Positions 1 through 5,832 of a stretch of DNA of 6,210 bases are shown here, piece after piece. A model generated the notes under the pieces. That model saw only the letters and a list, made by a program, of their open reading frames with translations, searched no databases and was not told where the DNA came from. The DNA comes from Xanthobacteraceae bacterium (GTDB lineage Bacteria > Pseudomonadota > Alphaproteobacteria > Rhizobiales > Xanthobacteraceae). Within the stretch, counting starts at the first letter, position 1; every line of letters begins with the position of its first letter. Position numbers and translations under genes: made by a program. The stretch spans positions 1 through 6,210 of the forward strand of contig JAICQA010000166.1 of the NCBI GenBank assembly GCA_025929595.1, in the 5' to 3' direction.

Positions 1-818
1 GCCTCGACCAGGATCTTGTCGCGCTCGGCGCGGATCACGATGGGCGCCGGAATGAGCGACTGCTTGTTGCGGTCGATGTAGCGGACGAACTCCTCGACGC
101 CGCCGTCGTAGCGCATGGTTTCGGACTTCGGCTCCGGCCCGCGCTGGTCGGACAGGATGATCGTCACGCCGGAATTGAGGAAGGCGAGTTCGCGCAGGCG
201 ATGCTCGAGTGTCGCGTAATCGAAGTCGACTTTCGTGAAGATGTCCTTGCTCGGCGTGAAGGTGACGCGCGTGCCGCGCCGGCCCTTGGCGTCGCCGGTG
301 CGCTTGAGCGCGGCTTCGGGCTCGCCGTCGCGGAAACGCATGGCGTGCTCGTCGCCGTCGCGCCAGATCGTGAGGTCGAGGACGCTCGAGAGCGCATTCA
401 CGACCGAGACGCCGACCCCGTGCAGGCCACCTGAGACCTTGTAGGAATTCTGGTTGAACTTTCCGCCCGCGTGCAGCCGCGTCATGATGACTTCGGCCGC
501 CGAGACGCCCTCTTCCTTATGAATATCGGTCGGGATGCCGCGGCCGTTGTCGATGACCGTCACCGAGCCATCGGCGTTGAGCGCGACGGAAACGTCCGTC
601 GCATGACCGGCGAGCGCTTCATCGATCGCGTTGTCGACGACCTCGTAGACCATGTGATGCAGGCCCGAGCCGTCGTCGGTGTCGCCGATATACATGCCCG
701 GACGCTTGCGGACGGCGTCGAGACCTTTGAGGACCTGGATCGATTCCGCGCCATATTCTGCGGACAGCGCCGGATCGGCTTCAGGCGTGGAATCGGTCTT
801 GGGGGCGGGTTTCGCCAT
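1..818 (-). CDS. gyrB: DNA gyrase subunit B, N-terminal third (3' end cut by window edge)
   Basis: GyrB is the ATPase subunit of DNA gyrase (A2B2), which introduces negative supercoils in the cytoplasm. The reading frame is open from ATG at 818 to the window edge, giving 272 complete codons out of about 800 expected for the family. This is the GHKL ATPase domain plus the start of the transducer domain. Visible motifs are VLKGLDAVRKRPGMYIGDT (29-47), EVVDNAIDEALAG (59-71, with the catalytic Glu59 and Mg-binding Asn63), DNGRGIP (90-96), HAGGKF (116-121) and GGLHGVGVSVVNALS (130-144, ATP lid). Arg153 matches E. coli Arg136, a coumarin-contact residue, so there is no sign of that resistance change. 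The first 20 or so residues (MAKPAPKTDSTPEADPALSA) are a short extension relative to E. coli. The start has a weak GAGG at 829-832, 10 nt upstream. The gene follows recF after a 165-bp gap, so it may have its own promoter. Confidence 0.98.
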   Translation of the reverse strand, partial: MAKPAPKTDSTPEADPALSAEYGAESIQVLKGLDAVRKRPGMYIGDTDDGSGLHHMVYEVVDNAIDEALAGHATDVSVALNADGSVTVIDNGRGIPTDIHKEEGVSAAEVIMTRLHAGGKFNQNSYKVSGGLHGVGVSVVNALSSVLDLTIWRDGDEHAMRFRDGEPEAALKRTGDAKGRRGTRVTFTPSKDIFTKVDFDYATLEHRLRELAFLNSGVTIILSDQRGPEPKSETMRYDGGVEEFVRYIDRNKQSLIPAPIVIRAERDKILVE

Positions 819-983
819 AGGGAATCGGCCTCGAATCGGGACTGGATTTCGGCCTCTTTTCTAGCCCATCCGCACGGTCTTTTGGTGGCAAAGATTGTCG
901 AAAAAATCGAGATTTTTCAGTGGTTTTGCCGCTGTTCCGGCCGGGTCCGTCACACCCTCGAGCCGAGCCGAAAATCTGCCCGT
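819..983 (-). promoter_or_regulatory. recF-gyrB spacer, probable gyrB leader and promoter region
   Basis: The 165-bp gap lies between the recF stop and the gyrB ATG in an otherwise tight recF/dnaN arrangement. It is more AT-rich than the genes around 880-920. It contains the 7-bp inverted repeat AAAAATC/GATTTTT (902-917) and two GANTC sites (822-826 and 833-837) just upstream of the gyrB start. No convincing -35/-10 pair could be assigned. No terminator was found after recF, so read-through from recF plus an internal promoter is the likeliest arrangement. The promoter role is inference. Confidence 0.35.
902..917. repeat. AT-rich perfect inverted repeat upstream of gyrB
   Basis: The arms are AAAAATC (902-908) and GATTTTT (911-917) with a 2-bp centre. 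The stem has almost no G+C, so it is a poor RNA terminator. It is better read as a DNA dyad, for example a protein site or an easily melted element about 85-100 bp upstream of gyrB. Confidence 0.5.
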
Positions 984-2150
984 TCAGACGGCTCGCTCCA
1001 CCCGTCCGGGCGTCACCCGAAAGCGCTCCGCAGCGGGAAGTTCGGCAAAGGCGGAATCGTCTACGCCGCTGATCCAGACCTGCGCGCCGAGGCGCTGCAG
1101 GGCTTCGAAGAGTGCCGCGCGACGCTCGGCGTCGAGGAAGGCCGCCACGTCGTCGAGCAGCACGATGGGCGCGGCGCCATGCATCGCCGCCACAAGCCGC
1201 GCGTGCGAGAGCACGACGCCAACCAAAAGCGCCTTGCGTTCGCCGGTCGAAGCGCGCGCGGCGGGAATTCCCTTCTCTGCAAAAGTGACCGCGAGGTCGG
1301 AGAGGTGCGGGCCTTCGAGCGTTCTGCCCGCGGCGCGATCGCGCGGGCGGGCGTCGCGTAAGCTCGCGCGGTACAACTCCTCGATTTCTGTCGCAGGGCG
1401 CTGGCTGAGTTCGCTCTCAAGCCAGCCTTCGAGCGCGAGCGTGGCCGACGGGAAATGCGACGCGGGATCGCGCGCCGATTCGATCTCGCCCATCAGGCGG
1501 CGCACGGTTTCGATGCGCGCCGCGGCCACCGCAATGCCCAGCTCGGCGACCTCGTGTTCGATCGCGTCGAGCCAGCGCGCATCGGGCGCCGACTCTTCCA
1601 GCAGCCGGTTGCGCGAGCGCAGCGCGCGCTCGAGCGCGTTCACGCGGCTGCCATGCGACGCGTCGATCGCGAGCACGAGCCTGTCGAGAAATCGCCTGCG
1701 CTCGGAGGCTGGCCCGAGAAACAGCCCGTCCATTTCCGGCACCAGCCAGATGACGCGCAAGTGATCCGCGAAGGCGGTCGCGGACGGCACCGGCTCGCGG
1801 TCGATGCGGCAGCGGCGCGTCGGTGCGCCGTTTGTGCCGGGCGCGTCGATGCCCGTGCCGAGCTGCACGGGACCAAGCACACCATCGGCTTCCGCGGCGA
1901 CCGCCCAGGAGCCGTCCCCTTCGCTGTTCGCAACGTCTTCGAGCGTCGCGCGGCGCAGGCCGCGCCCGGGCGTCAGAAACGAAATCGCTTCCAGCAAATT
2001 CGTCTTGCCCGCCCCGTTCGGCCCGAGGAGCAGCACCGGCCCGTCGCCCGCCACGAGTTCGGCGCGGCGGTAGGAGCGGAAATTCGTGAGCGTCAGCCGC
2101 CGGATGGCGGCGCGGGGTGCGGCGGACGGCAAAGCGTCGAAGCCGGTCAC
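984..2150 (-). CDS. recF: DNA replication and repair protein RecF
   Basis: RecF is an SMC-like ATPase that acts with RecO and RecR to load RecA at single-strand gaps during recombinational repair. The 388-residue length is normal for the family. Seen in order: N-terminal LTLTNFRSYRRAEL (19-32); Walker A GPNGAGKTN (43-51); the family motif LGPASERRRFLDRLV (145-159); the ABC signature STGERKALLVG (301-311); Walker B PIVLLDDVAAFLD (328-340), with the Asp-Asp pair 333-334 and D-loop Asp340. The start is GTG at 2148-2150, overlapping the dnaN TGA as GTGA, which implies translational coupling to dnaN; no strong Shine-Dalgarno is seen. A TTG at codon 7 is a less likely start. All key ATPase residues are present. 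gyrB follows after a 165-bp spacer. Confidence 0.97.
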   Translation of the reverse strand: MTGFDALPSAAPRAAIRRLTLTNFRSYRRAELVAGDGPVLLLGPNGAGKTNLLEAISFLTPGRGLRRATLEDVANSEGDGSWAVAAEADGVLGPVQLGTGIDAPGTNGAPTRRCRIDREPVPSATAFADHLRVIWLVPEMDGLFLGPASERRRFLDRLVLAIDASHGSRVNALERALRSRNRLLEESAPDARWLDAIEHEVAELGIAVAAARIETVRRLMGEIESARDPASHFPSATLALEGWLESELSQRPATEIEELYRASLRDARPRDRAAGRTLEGPHLSDLAVTFAEKGIPAARASTGERKALLVGVVLSHARLVAAMHGAAPIVLLDDVAAFLDAERRAALFEALQRLGAQVWISGVDDSAFAELPAAERFRVTPGRVERAV

Positions 2151-3262
2151 ACTCGCATCGGCATCAGGACGTAAAGCGCGCCGGAAGGCTCGCCGTCCTG
2201 CAGCAGCGTCGGCGAGCCGGGATCGGCAAGCTTCAGCGTCGCCTTCTCGCCCTCGATCTGCTGAGCGATGTCGAGGAGATAACGGCTGTTGAAACCGATA
2301 TCGAGCGGCTCGGCGCCATACTCGACCTCGATCTCTTCGGTCGCGCTGCCCGAATCCGGGTTCGTCACGGAGAGCGTGAGCTTGCCGCTCCCGAGCGAGA
2401 GCTTCACCGCACGCCCGCGCTCGCTCGAGACGGTCGAGACGCGGTCGACGGCGGAGGAGAACTCGCCCTTGTCGACGACGAGGATCTTGTCGTTGCCGAG
2501 CGGGATCACGCGGCCATAGTCCGGGAAGGTGCCGTCGATCAGTTTCGAGGTGAGGACGACGTTGCCAAGCGAGAAGCGGATCTTGGCGGGCGAAAGCTCG
2601 ATCTCGACCTCTTCGCCCGCGTCTTCGAGCAGGCGCTGTACTTCCATCACCGTCTTGCGCGGCACGATCACGCCCGGCATGCCGGCCGCGCCCTTGGGTG
2701 CCGTCAAGTCAACCTGCGCCAGACGATGACCGTCGGTCGCGACGGCGCGGAGCCGCGCCGCCTTGTCGTCGACGAGGTGGAGATAGATGCCGTTCAGGTA
2801 ATAGCGAGTCTCTTCGGTCGAGATCGCGAACTGCGTCTTGTCGATGAGACGTTTCAGATCGCCCGCCGCCAGCTTGAACCGATGCGGGAGATCGCCCGCG
2901 GCGATATCCGGGAAATCCGTCTCGGGCAGGGTCTGGAGCGTGAAGCGCGAGCGGCCGGCGCGGACCTGCAGCGAGCCGCGGTCCGTGCCCGTTTGCAGTT
3001 CAACCTGCGAGCCTTCGGGCAGCTTGCGTACGATGTCGTAGAACATGTGCGCCGGCACCGTGGCGGCGCTCGCCTGCTTGATCTCGGCCGGCACTGTCTC
3101 GACGATCTCGAGGTCGAGATCGGTCGCCTTCAGCTCCAGCCCGTTCTTGCCGGCGCGCAGCAGGACGTTGGCGAGAATGGGGATCGTGTTGCGCCGCTCC
3201 ACGACGCGGTGCACATGGGCCAGCGCCCTGACGAGTTCGGCGCGCTCAAGGGTGATCTTCAT
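2147..3262 (-). CDS. dnaN: DNA polymerase III beta subunit (sliding clamp)
   Basis: DnaN dimerises into the ring clamp that tethers DNA polymerase III to DNA and serves as the docking platform for other polymerases, MutS/MutL and Hda-type regulators. The 371-residue length is typical (E. coli has 366). Three clamp domains are expected at roughly 1-125, 130-250 and 252-371. Visible motifs are RNTIPILANVLL (24-35), ATDGHRLA (175-182), LIDGTFPDYGRVIP (241-254) and the C-terminus YVLMPMRV. The hydrophobic client-binding pocket is intact: Thr176, Leu181, Pro247, Val252, Val365, Met367, Pro368 and Met369 match the E. coli pocket residues. The start is ATG at 3260-3262 with no strong ribosome binding site. 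The stop overlaps the recF GTG by 4 bp. dnaA lies 140 bp upstream in the same direction. Confidence 0.99.
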   Translation of the reverse strand: MKITLERAELVRALAHVHRVVERRNTIPILANVLLRAGKNGLELKATDLDLEIVETVPAEIKQASAATVPAHMFYDIVRKLPEGSQVELQTGTDRGSLQVRAGRSRFTLQTLPETDFPDIAAGDLPHRFKLAAGDLKRLIDKTQFAISTEETRYYLNGIYLHLVDDKAARLRAVATDGHRLAQVDLTAPKGAAGMPGVIVPRKTVMEVQRLLEDAGEEVEIELSPAKIRFSLGNVVLTSKLIDGTFPDYGRVIPLGNDKILVVDKGEFSSAVDRVSTVSSERGRAVKLSLGSGKLTLSVTNPDSGSATEEIEVEYGAEPLDIGFNSRYLLDIAQQIEGEKATLKLADPGSPTLLQDGEPSGALYVLMPMRV

Positions 3263-3402
3263 GACCGCACGATCCGGAATTGGGGTGCCAACGACCCGCG
3301 AATGACTGTCCGGCGGGGGCCGGGGCGGAAGACTTTGAAGCCTCTACCCCCGATAGGCAAGAGCGGCGGGCATTTTTCGGGCGCGGCCAGGCGCCCGCCC
3401 GC
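3263..3402 (-). promoter_or_regulatory. dnaA-dnaN spacer, dnaN leader
   Basis: The 140-bp non-coding gap separates the dnaA stop from the dnaN ATG. Its only clear structure is the GC-rich hairpin just after dnaA (3378-3397). There is no intrinsic terminator with a T-tract in the minus direction, so dnaA transcription can continue into dnaN. The gap is long enough for a separate dnaN promoter, but no firm -35/-10 pair is visible. Confidence 0.3.
3378..3397. repeat. GC-rich inverted repeat just after dnaA stop
   Basis: Perfect 7-bp arms CGGGCGC (3378-3384) and GCGCCCG (3391-3397) flank a 6-nt loop. It begins 5 nt after the dnaA stop in the direction of transcription. The adjacent homopolymer (TTTTT at 3373-3377) reads AAAAA on the minus RNA, so the hairpin lacks the U-tract of an intrinsic terminator. 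It may protect the dnaA mRNA 3' end or cause pausing; this is inference. Confidence 0.55.
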
Positions 3403-4842
3403 TCACTCCTGCAGGAGGCGCTTCAGGGAGTCGATCTCGTCGGCGAGGACCTTGTCGCCCTGCACAAGCCCTTCGATCTTGCGCACGGCGTGCAGGACCG
3501 TCGTGTGGTCGCGCCCGCCGAAGCGGCGGCCGATCTCGGGCAGTGAGCGCAGTGTCAGGGTTTTGGCCAGGTACATGGCGATCTGGCGTGGGCGCACGAC
3601 ATTGGCGGTTCGGCGGGAGGAGAGAAGGTCGGCGCGCGACACGCCATAGTGTTTGGACACCACCCGGAGGATGTCTTCCACGCGGATGCGGCGCGGATCG
3701 GCGGGCCGGATCAGGTCGCGGATGACTTCCTCGGCGAGTTCGACCGTCACCGGCCGCCCGCTGAACTGGTTATGGGCGAGCAGGCGGTTCACCGCGCCGT
3801 CGAGATCGCGGCCGTTCTGCGTGACCTGCTGGGCCACATGCTGGAGCACCACCTCCGGCACGTCGAAGGCCGGATGCTGGGCCTTGAGCGCGGCGATGCG
3901 TCCTTCGAGGATGCGTTGGCGCAATTCGGCTTCTAGCGGCGCCATTTCCACCACGAGCCCCGCGGCCAGCCGCGAACGAACGCGCTCTTCGAGGCTTTCC
4001 AGCTCGCCCGGCGTTCGGTCGGCGGCGATCACGACTTGACGGCCCGCATCCACGAGCGCGTTCAGCGTGTGGCAAAACTCCATCTGCACCTTCGGGCCCT
4101 GCAGGAACTGAAGATCGTCGATCACCAGCACCTCAATGCCGCGCAACGCTTCCTTGAAGGCGATCGCCGACTGGCTTTTGAGCGCGGCGACGAAGCCGTA
4201 CATGAACTTCTCGGCGGTCAGATAAAGCATCCGCCGGCCGCTCTGCTCGCCGGCCCAGACGATTGCCTGGAGAAGATGCGTCTTGCCGAGGCCGACGGCG
4301 GAATGAATGTAGAGCGGGTTGAAGCGTGCGGCGGTGCCGGGTTCGGCGTCCGACACCTGACGGGCGGCCGCGTGCGCGAGTGCGTTCGAACGGCCAACCA
4401 GGAACGAGCCAAAGGTAAAGCGGGTATCGAGCGGCGAGCCGCCATTGCCCTGCAGGCGGCTGTCGCCCGCGGCCGGCGTCCGCATCTGGAACGGCACGGT
4501 GCGCTCCAACCCGGACGGAACGGCTTCCGGGCGCGTGGGGCGCGGCGCCGCGGCTGAATTGCGGGCGAGCGTCGTGCGCACGACGACGTCGATCTTGCGT
4601 GTCTCGCCGAATTCCTCGCGGCAAAGCTCGAGAACGCGCTCGCCGTAATGCGAGTGAATCCAATTGCGCAGGAAGCGCGTCGGTACCGACAGCCTGACGG
4701 CTTCGCTGGCGAAGCCTTCAAAGGTCATGCTGGTGAACCAGCTCAGATAGACGTCCTCGCCAATCTCTGCCCGGAGGCGGCGGGACACACGATCCCAGCG
4801 CAGCGCATCATTCTCGGGCAATTCTTGTTTTGCGGCGGCCAT
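3403..4842 (-). CDS. dnaA: Chromosomal replication initiator protein DnaA
   Basis: DnaA is the AAA+ initiator that binds DnaA boxes at oriC, melts the duplex and recruits the helicase; it also acts as a transcription factor. The protein has 479 residues. Domain I is about 1-90, a short domain II linker about 91-138, AAA+ domain III about 139-355 and DNA-binding domain IV about 380-479. Motifs: Walker A SAVGLGKTH (181-189), Walker B VLVIDDLQFL (238-247), sensor I VVIAADR (270-276), box VII EERVRSR with Arg-finger candidate Arg291, sensor II NGRDLDGAVNR (Arg345), and the DnaA signature FGGRDHTTVLHAVRKIE (441-457). The first Walker A residue is Ser instead of the usual Gly. The ATG at 4842 is preferred because GGAG lies 6 nt upstream. 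A GTG at 4881 would add 13 residues (MCRFRRAPLLEFE) that do not resemble DnaA. A stable palindrome sits 42 bp upstream in the leader. Confidence 0.98.
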   Translation of the reverse strand: MAAAKQELPENDALRWDRVSRRLRAEIGEDVYLSWFTSMTFEGFASEAVRLSVPTRFLRNWIHSHYGERVLELCREEFGETRKIDVVVRTTLARNSAAAPRPTRPEAVPSGLERTVPFQMRTPAAGDSRLQGNGGSPLDTRFTFGSFLVGRSNALAHAAARQVSDAEPGTAARFNPLYIHSAVGLGKTHLLQAIVWAGEQSGRRMLYLTAEKFMYGFVAALKSQSAIAFKEALRGIEVLVIDDLQFLQGPKVQMEFCHTLNALVDAGRQVVIAADRTPGELESLEERVRSRLAAGLVVEMAPLEAELRQRILEGRIAALKAQHPAFDVPEVVLQHVAQQVTQNGRDLDGAVNRLLAHNQFSGRPVTVELAEEVIRDLIRPADPRRIRVEDILRVVSKHYGVSRADLLSSRRTANVVRPRQIAMYLAKTLTLRSLPEIGRRFGGRDHTTVLHAVRKIEGLVQGDKVLADEIDSLKRLLQE

Positions 4843-4848
4843 TTCAAA

Positions 4849-4852
4849 CTCC
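4849..4852 (-). promoter_or_regulatory. Ribosome binding site of dnaA
   Basis: GGAG on the minus strand, 6 nt before ATG at 4842. It is one of the better Shine-Dalgarno matches among the genes here and it decides the dnaA start over the in-frame upstream GTG at 4881. Confidence 0.75.
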
Positions 4853-4884
4853 AAGAGCGGGGCCCGGCGGAACCGACACACCCG

Positions 4885-4903
4885 CGGCGCAGGTCCTGCG
4901 CCG
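4885..4903. repeat. 19-bp perfect palindrome in the dnaA leader
   Basis: CGGCGCAGG (4885-4893) and CCTGCGCCG (4895-4903) are exact reverse complements around a single central base. In the minus-strand RNA this gives an 8-bp stem with a 3-nt loop, 42 nt upstream of the dnaA ATG. No U-tract follows, so it is not an intrinsic terminator. It could be an operator or an mRNA leader hairpin. Confidence 0.8.
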
Positions 4904-4949
4904 AGATCAAACGTAAAATGGGAAGAACTACGGACGAACGACGAAGCTA

Positions 4950-4964
4950 TTCGGTCGAACCGAA
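4950..4964. repeat. 15-bp dyad upstream of dnaA
   Basis: TTCGGT (4950-4955), centre CGA, ACCGAA (4959-4964) form a perfect 6-bp-arm dyad about 108 bp upstream of the dnaA ATG. Its size and spacing fit a dimeric repressor or activator site. No family can be assigned from the sequence alone. Confidence 0.6.
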
Positions 4965-5163
4965 ACTGGACGCTGGAGGAGAATACGCGTCACGCCGCCG
5001 ATCGCGCCGCTTTATGCGCGGCCGCGCTTGCGCCGGACCAATGAGGTCCTGACGCCACAAAGGATCTGTGTGTCGTTGAAGTGAATTCATAACCGCCCCG
5101 CTCATCACCGATATGCCCGGCGATGTCCTTTTATTTGTCGTCTGGTCAGTGGTCGCTTCTTAC

Positions 5164-5186
5164 CCGTCCGCCCGTCTCCGGCCGTC
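5164..5186. repeat. Short CCGTC direct repeats
   Basis: CCGTC occurs at 5164-5168, 5172-5176 and 5182-5186 with irregular 8- and 10-bp periods. This degenerate repetition is part of the pyrimidine-rich plus-strand tract that continues into the 14-bp tandem repeat. Low information content; could be chance. Confidence 0.3.
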
Positions 5187-5235
5187 CGTACAAAACGCGA
5201 AAGCCCCTTCCACTCTACCCGCACGCACTTCTTAC

Positions 5236-5263
5236 GCTTTACGCAACTCGCTTTACGCTACTC
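5236..5263. repeat. 14-bp tandem repeat, two adjacent copies
   Basis: GCTTTACGCAACTC (5236-5249) is followed directly by GCTTTACGCTACTC (5250-5263), 13 of 14 identical. A shorter partial copy, CTTACGC, precedes it at 5231-5237. On the minus strand the unit contains GCGTAAAGC. This looks like a small variable-number repeat or a remnant of a dispersed intergenic repeat. Confidence 0.7.
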
Positions 5264-5299
5264 ACTCCGTTCTCTGTCTCTCGCCGTTTCTTCTTGTTC

Positions 5300-5431
5300 T
5301 CACCTGCCGCAGCGCGCCGCCATTTCATGCTTTGTTGCGGTCACGAATTGCCTGCGCTCATCGGCGATGAGTTGCGAACTCAACCAATCTGCTGAACGTC
5401 CGGACACCCCGGACGCAGGAAAACGATACAC
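5300..5431 (-). CDS. Doubtful small ORF or gene remnant, 43 codons
   Basis: A GTG at 5429-5431 preceded by AGAGG with a short 4-nt spacer opens a 43-codon frame. It ends in the protein-like stretch SSQLIADERRQFVTATKH, with TGA at 5300-5302. By my count about 60% of codons end in G or C, clearly lower than in the neighbouring core genes, and I recognise no family. The frame also overlaps three inverted repeats. A conserved small protein or the tail of a decayed gene are both possible, but a non-coding origin is more likely. Confidence 0.12.
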   Translation of the reverse strand: MYRFPASGVSGRSADWLSSQLIADERRQFVTATKHEMAARCGR

Positions 5432-5640
5432 CGAGCCTCTAAGCGGTCAACGGCATTTCTTTCGAGAAGACCGCTGAAATCCGCGCTCGCCGCGACAGAA
5501 CACGTCGATAGGCGCCGACGGTTACTTGCAACGCTATGACTCCGCTTGGAGAATCCCGAGCGTGCCTTCCAAGCAACACGACAAAACCATGACATTTCCG
5601 CCTCAATGAAGCGGTTTCGCGTTTGCGGCAAAGGCGGAGA
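5357..5640. repeat. Cluster of inverted repeats, possible structured RNA
   Basis: Seen in order: CTCATC/GATGAG (5357-5371, 3-bp centre); TGAGTT/AACTCA (5368-5382, sharing 4 bp with the first, so the two hairpins exclude each other); CGTCCGG/CCGGACG (5397-5415, 5-nt loop); AGCGGTC/GACCGCT (5442-5475), enclosing TTCT-TTCG-AGAA (5457-5468); CGTCG/CGACG (5503-5520); GCTTGGA/TCCAAGC (5544-5574); TCCGCCT/AGGCGGA (5597-5638), extendable to 5595-5640 if a G-U pair is allowed. All arms listed are exact. The strand of any transcript is unknown. It does not match the tmRNA, RNase P, SRP or 6S landmarks I know. Confidence 0.4.
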
Positions 5641-5782
5641 AATTTGAAGTCCGTCGCATCGCTTTGCCGCCAAGCTCATGCGCGCATTTGAATTTTTTTG
5701 AGCATTACCTTCATGTAACCGTCGCCGAAATCGCGGACAGTTTGCGAGCGGAGACGCTGCACACGCTAATGTCGGCCGGCAT

Positions 5783-5796
5783 CCTCCGATCGGAGG
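5783..5796. repeat. 14-bp perfect palindrome beyond the rpsT terminator
   Basis: CCTCCGATCGGAGG reads the same on both strands. It lies 12 bp beyond the T-tract of the rpsT terminator in the minus direction. As RNA it could form a 5-bp stem with a GATC loop; as DNA it is a candidate protein site. Confidence 0.5.
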
Positions 5797-5807
5797 GCGC
5801 GCAAATG

Positions 5808-5832
5808 AAAAATCCGGCCGCGGGGGCCGGAT
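5808..5832 (-). terminator. Rho-independent terminator of rpsT
   Basis: On the minus strand, ATCCGGCC (5832-5825), loop CCCGC, and GGCCGGAT (5819-5812) form a perfect 8-bp, GC-rich stem that runs directly into TTTTT (5812-5808). It starts 47 nt after the rpsT stop. This is the textbook form of an intrinsic terminator and separates rpsT from dnaA transcription. Confidence 0.9.

Larger units (their letters stand above)
4843..5807. other. Long non-coding spacer between dnaA and the rpsT terminator
   Basis: About 1 kb without a convincing gene. Reading frames here have mixed third-position composition, lack ribosome binding sites or recognisable motifs, and overlap structural elements. The spacer holds, from the dnaA side: a 19-bp palindrome, a 15-bp dyad, a GC-rich stretch with the 12-bp palindrome GCGCGGCCGCGC (5016-5027), a pyrimidine-rich plus-strand tract with short repeats (about 5160-5300), and a dense run of inverted repeats (5357-5640). 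A T7 run lies at 5693-5699. GANTC sites occur at 5538-5542 and 5551-5555. No DnaA box (TTATCCACA-like) was found by eye on either strand. The dnaA promoter must lie in this region if the rpsT terminator is efficient, but I could not place it. Confidence 0.7.

Noticed and set aside
471..1361. Long plus-strand ORF of 296 codons, and similar ones at 895-1764 and 2117-3649
   Set aside because: They are antisense shadows of gyrB, recF, dnaN and dnaA in high-G+C DNA. The minus-strand proteins have full family motifs, whereas these have none.
3373..3397. Hairpin after dnaA as an intrinsic terminator
   Set aside because: The T-run lies on the wrong side: in minus-strand RNA the stem is followed by A residues, and in plus-strand RNA the U-run precedes the stem.
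4843..4881. Longer DnaA start at GTG 4881
   Set aside because: The extra 13 residues do not resemble DnaA, and the ATG at 4842 has GGAG at 6-nt spacing.
4950..4966. Possible tRNA T-arm (GGTCGAACC)
   Set aside because: No acceptor, anticodon or D-arm partners surround it; it is a simple dyad.
5016..5027. GCGCGGCCGCGC palindrome as a regulatory site
   Set aside because: Simple G/C alternation is expected by chance in high-G+C DNA and there is no supporting context.
5380..5679. Minus-strand 99-codon ORF in the spacer
   Set aside because: No ribosome binding site, weak third-position bias, Cys- and Ser-rich composition without motifs, and overlap with several inverted repeats. It is more likely non-coding.
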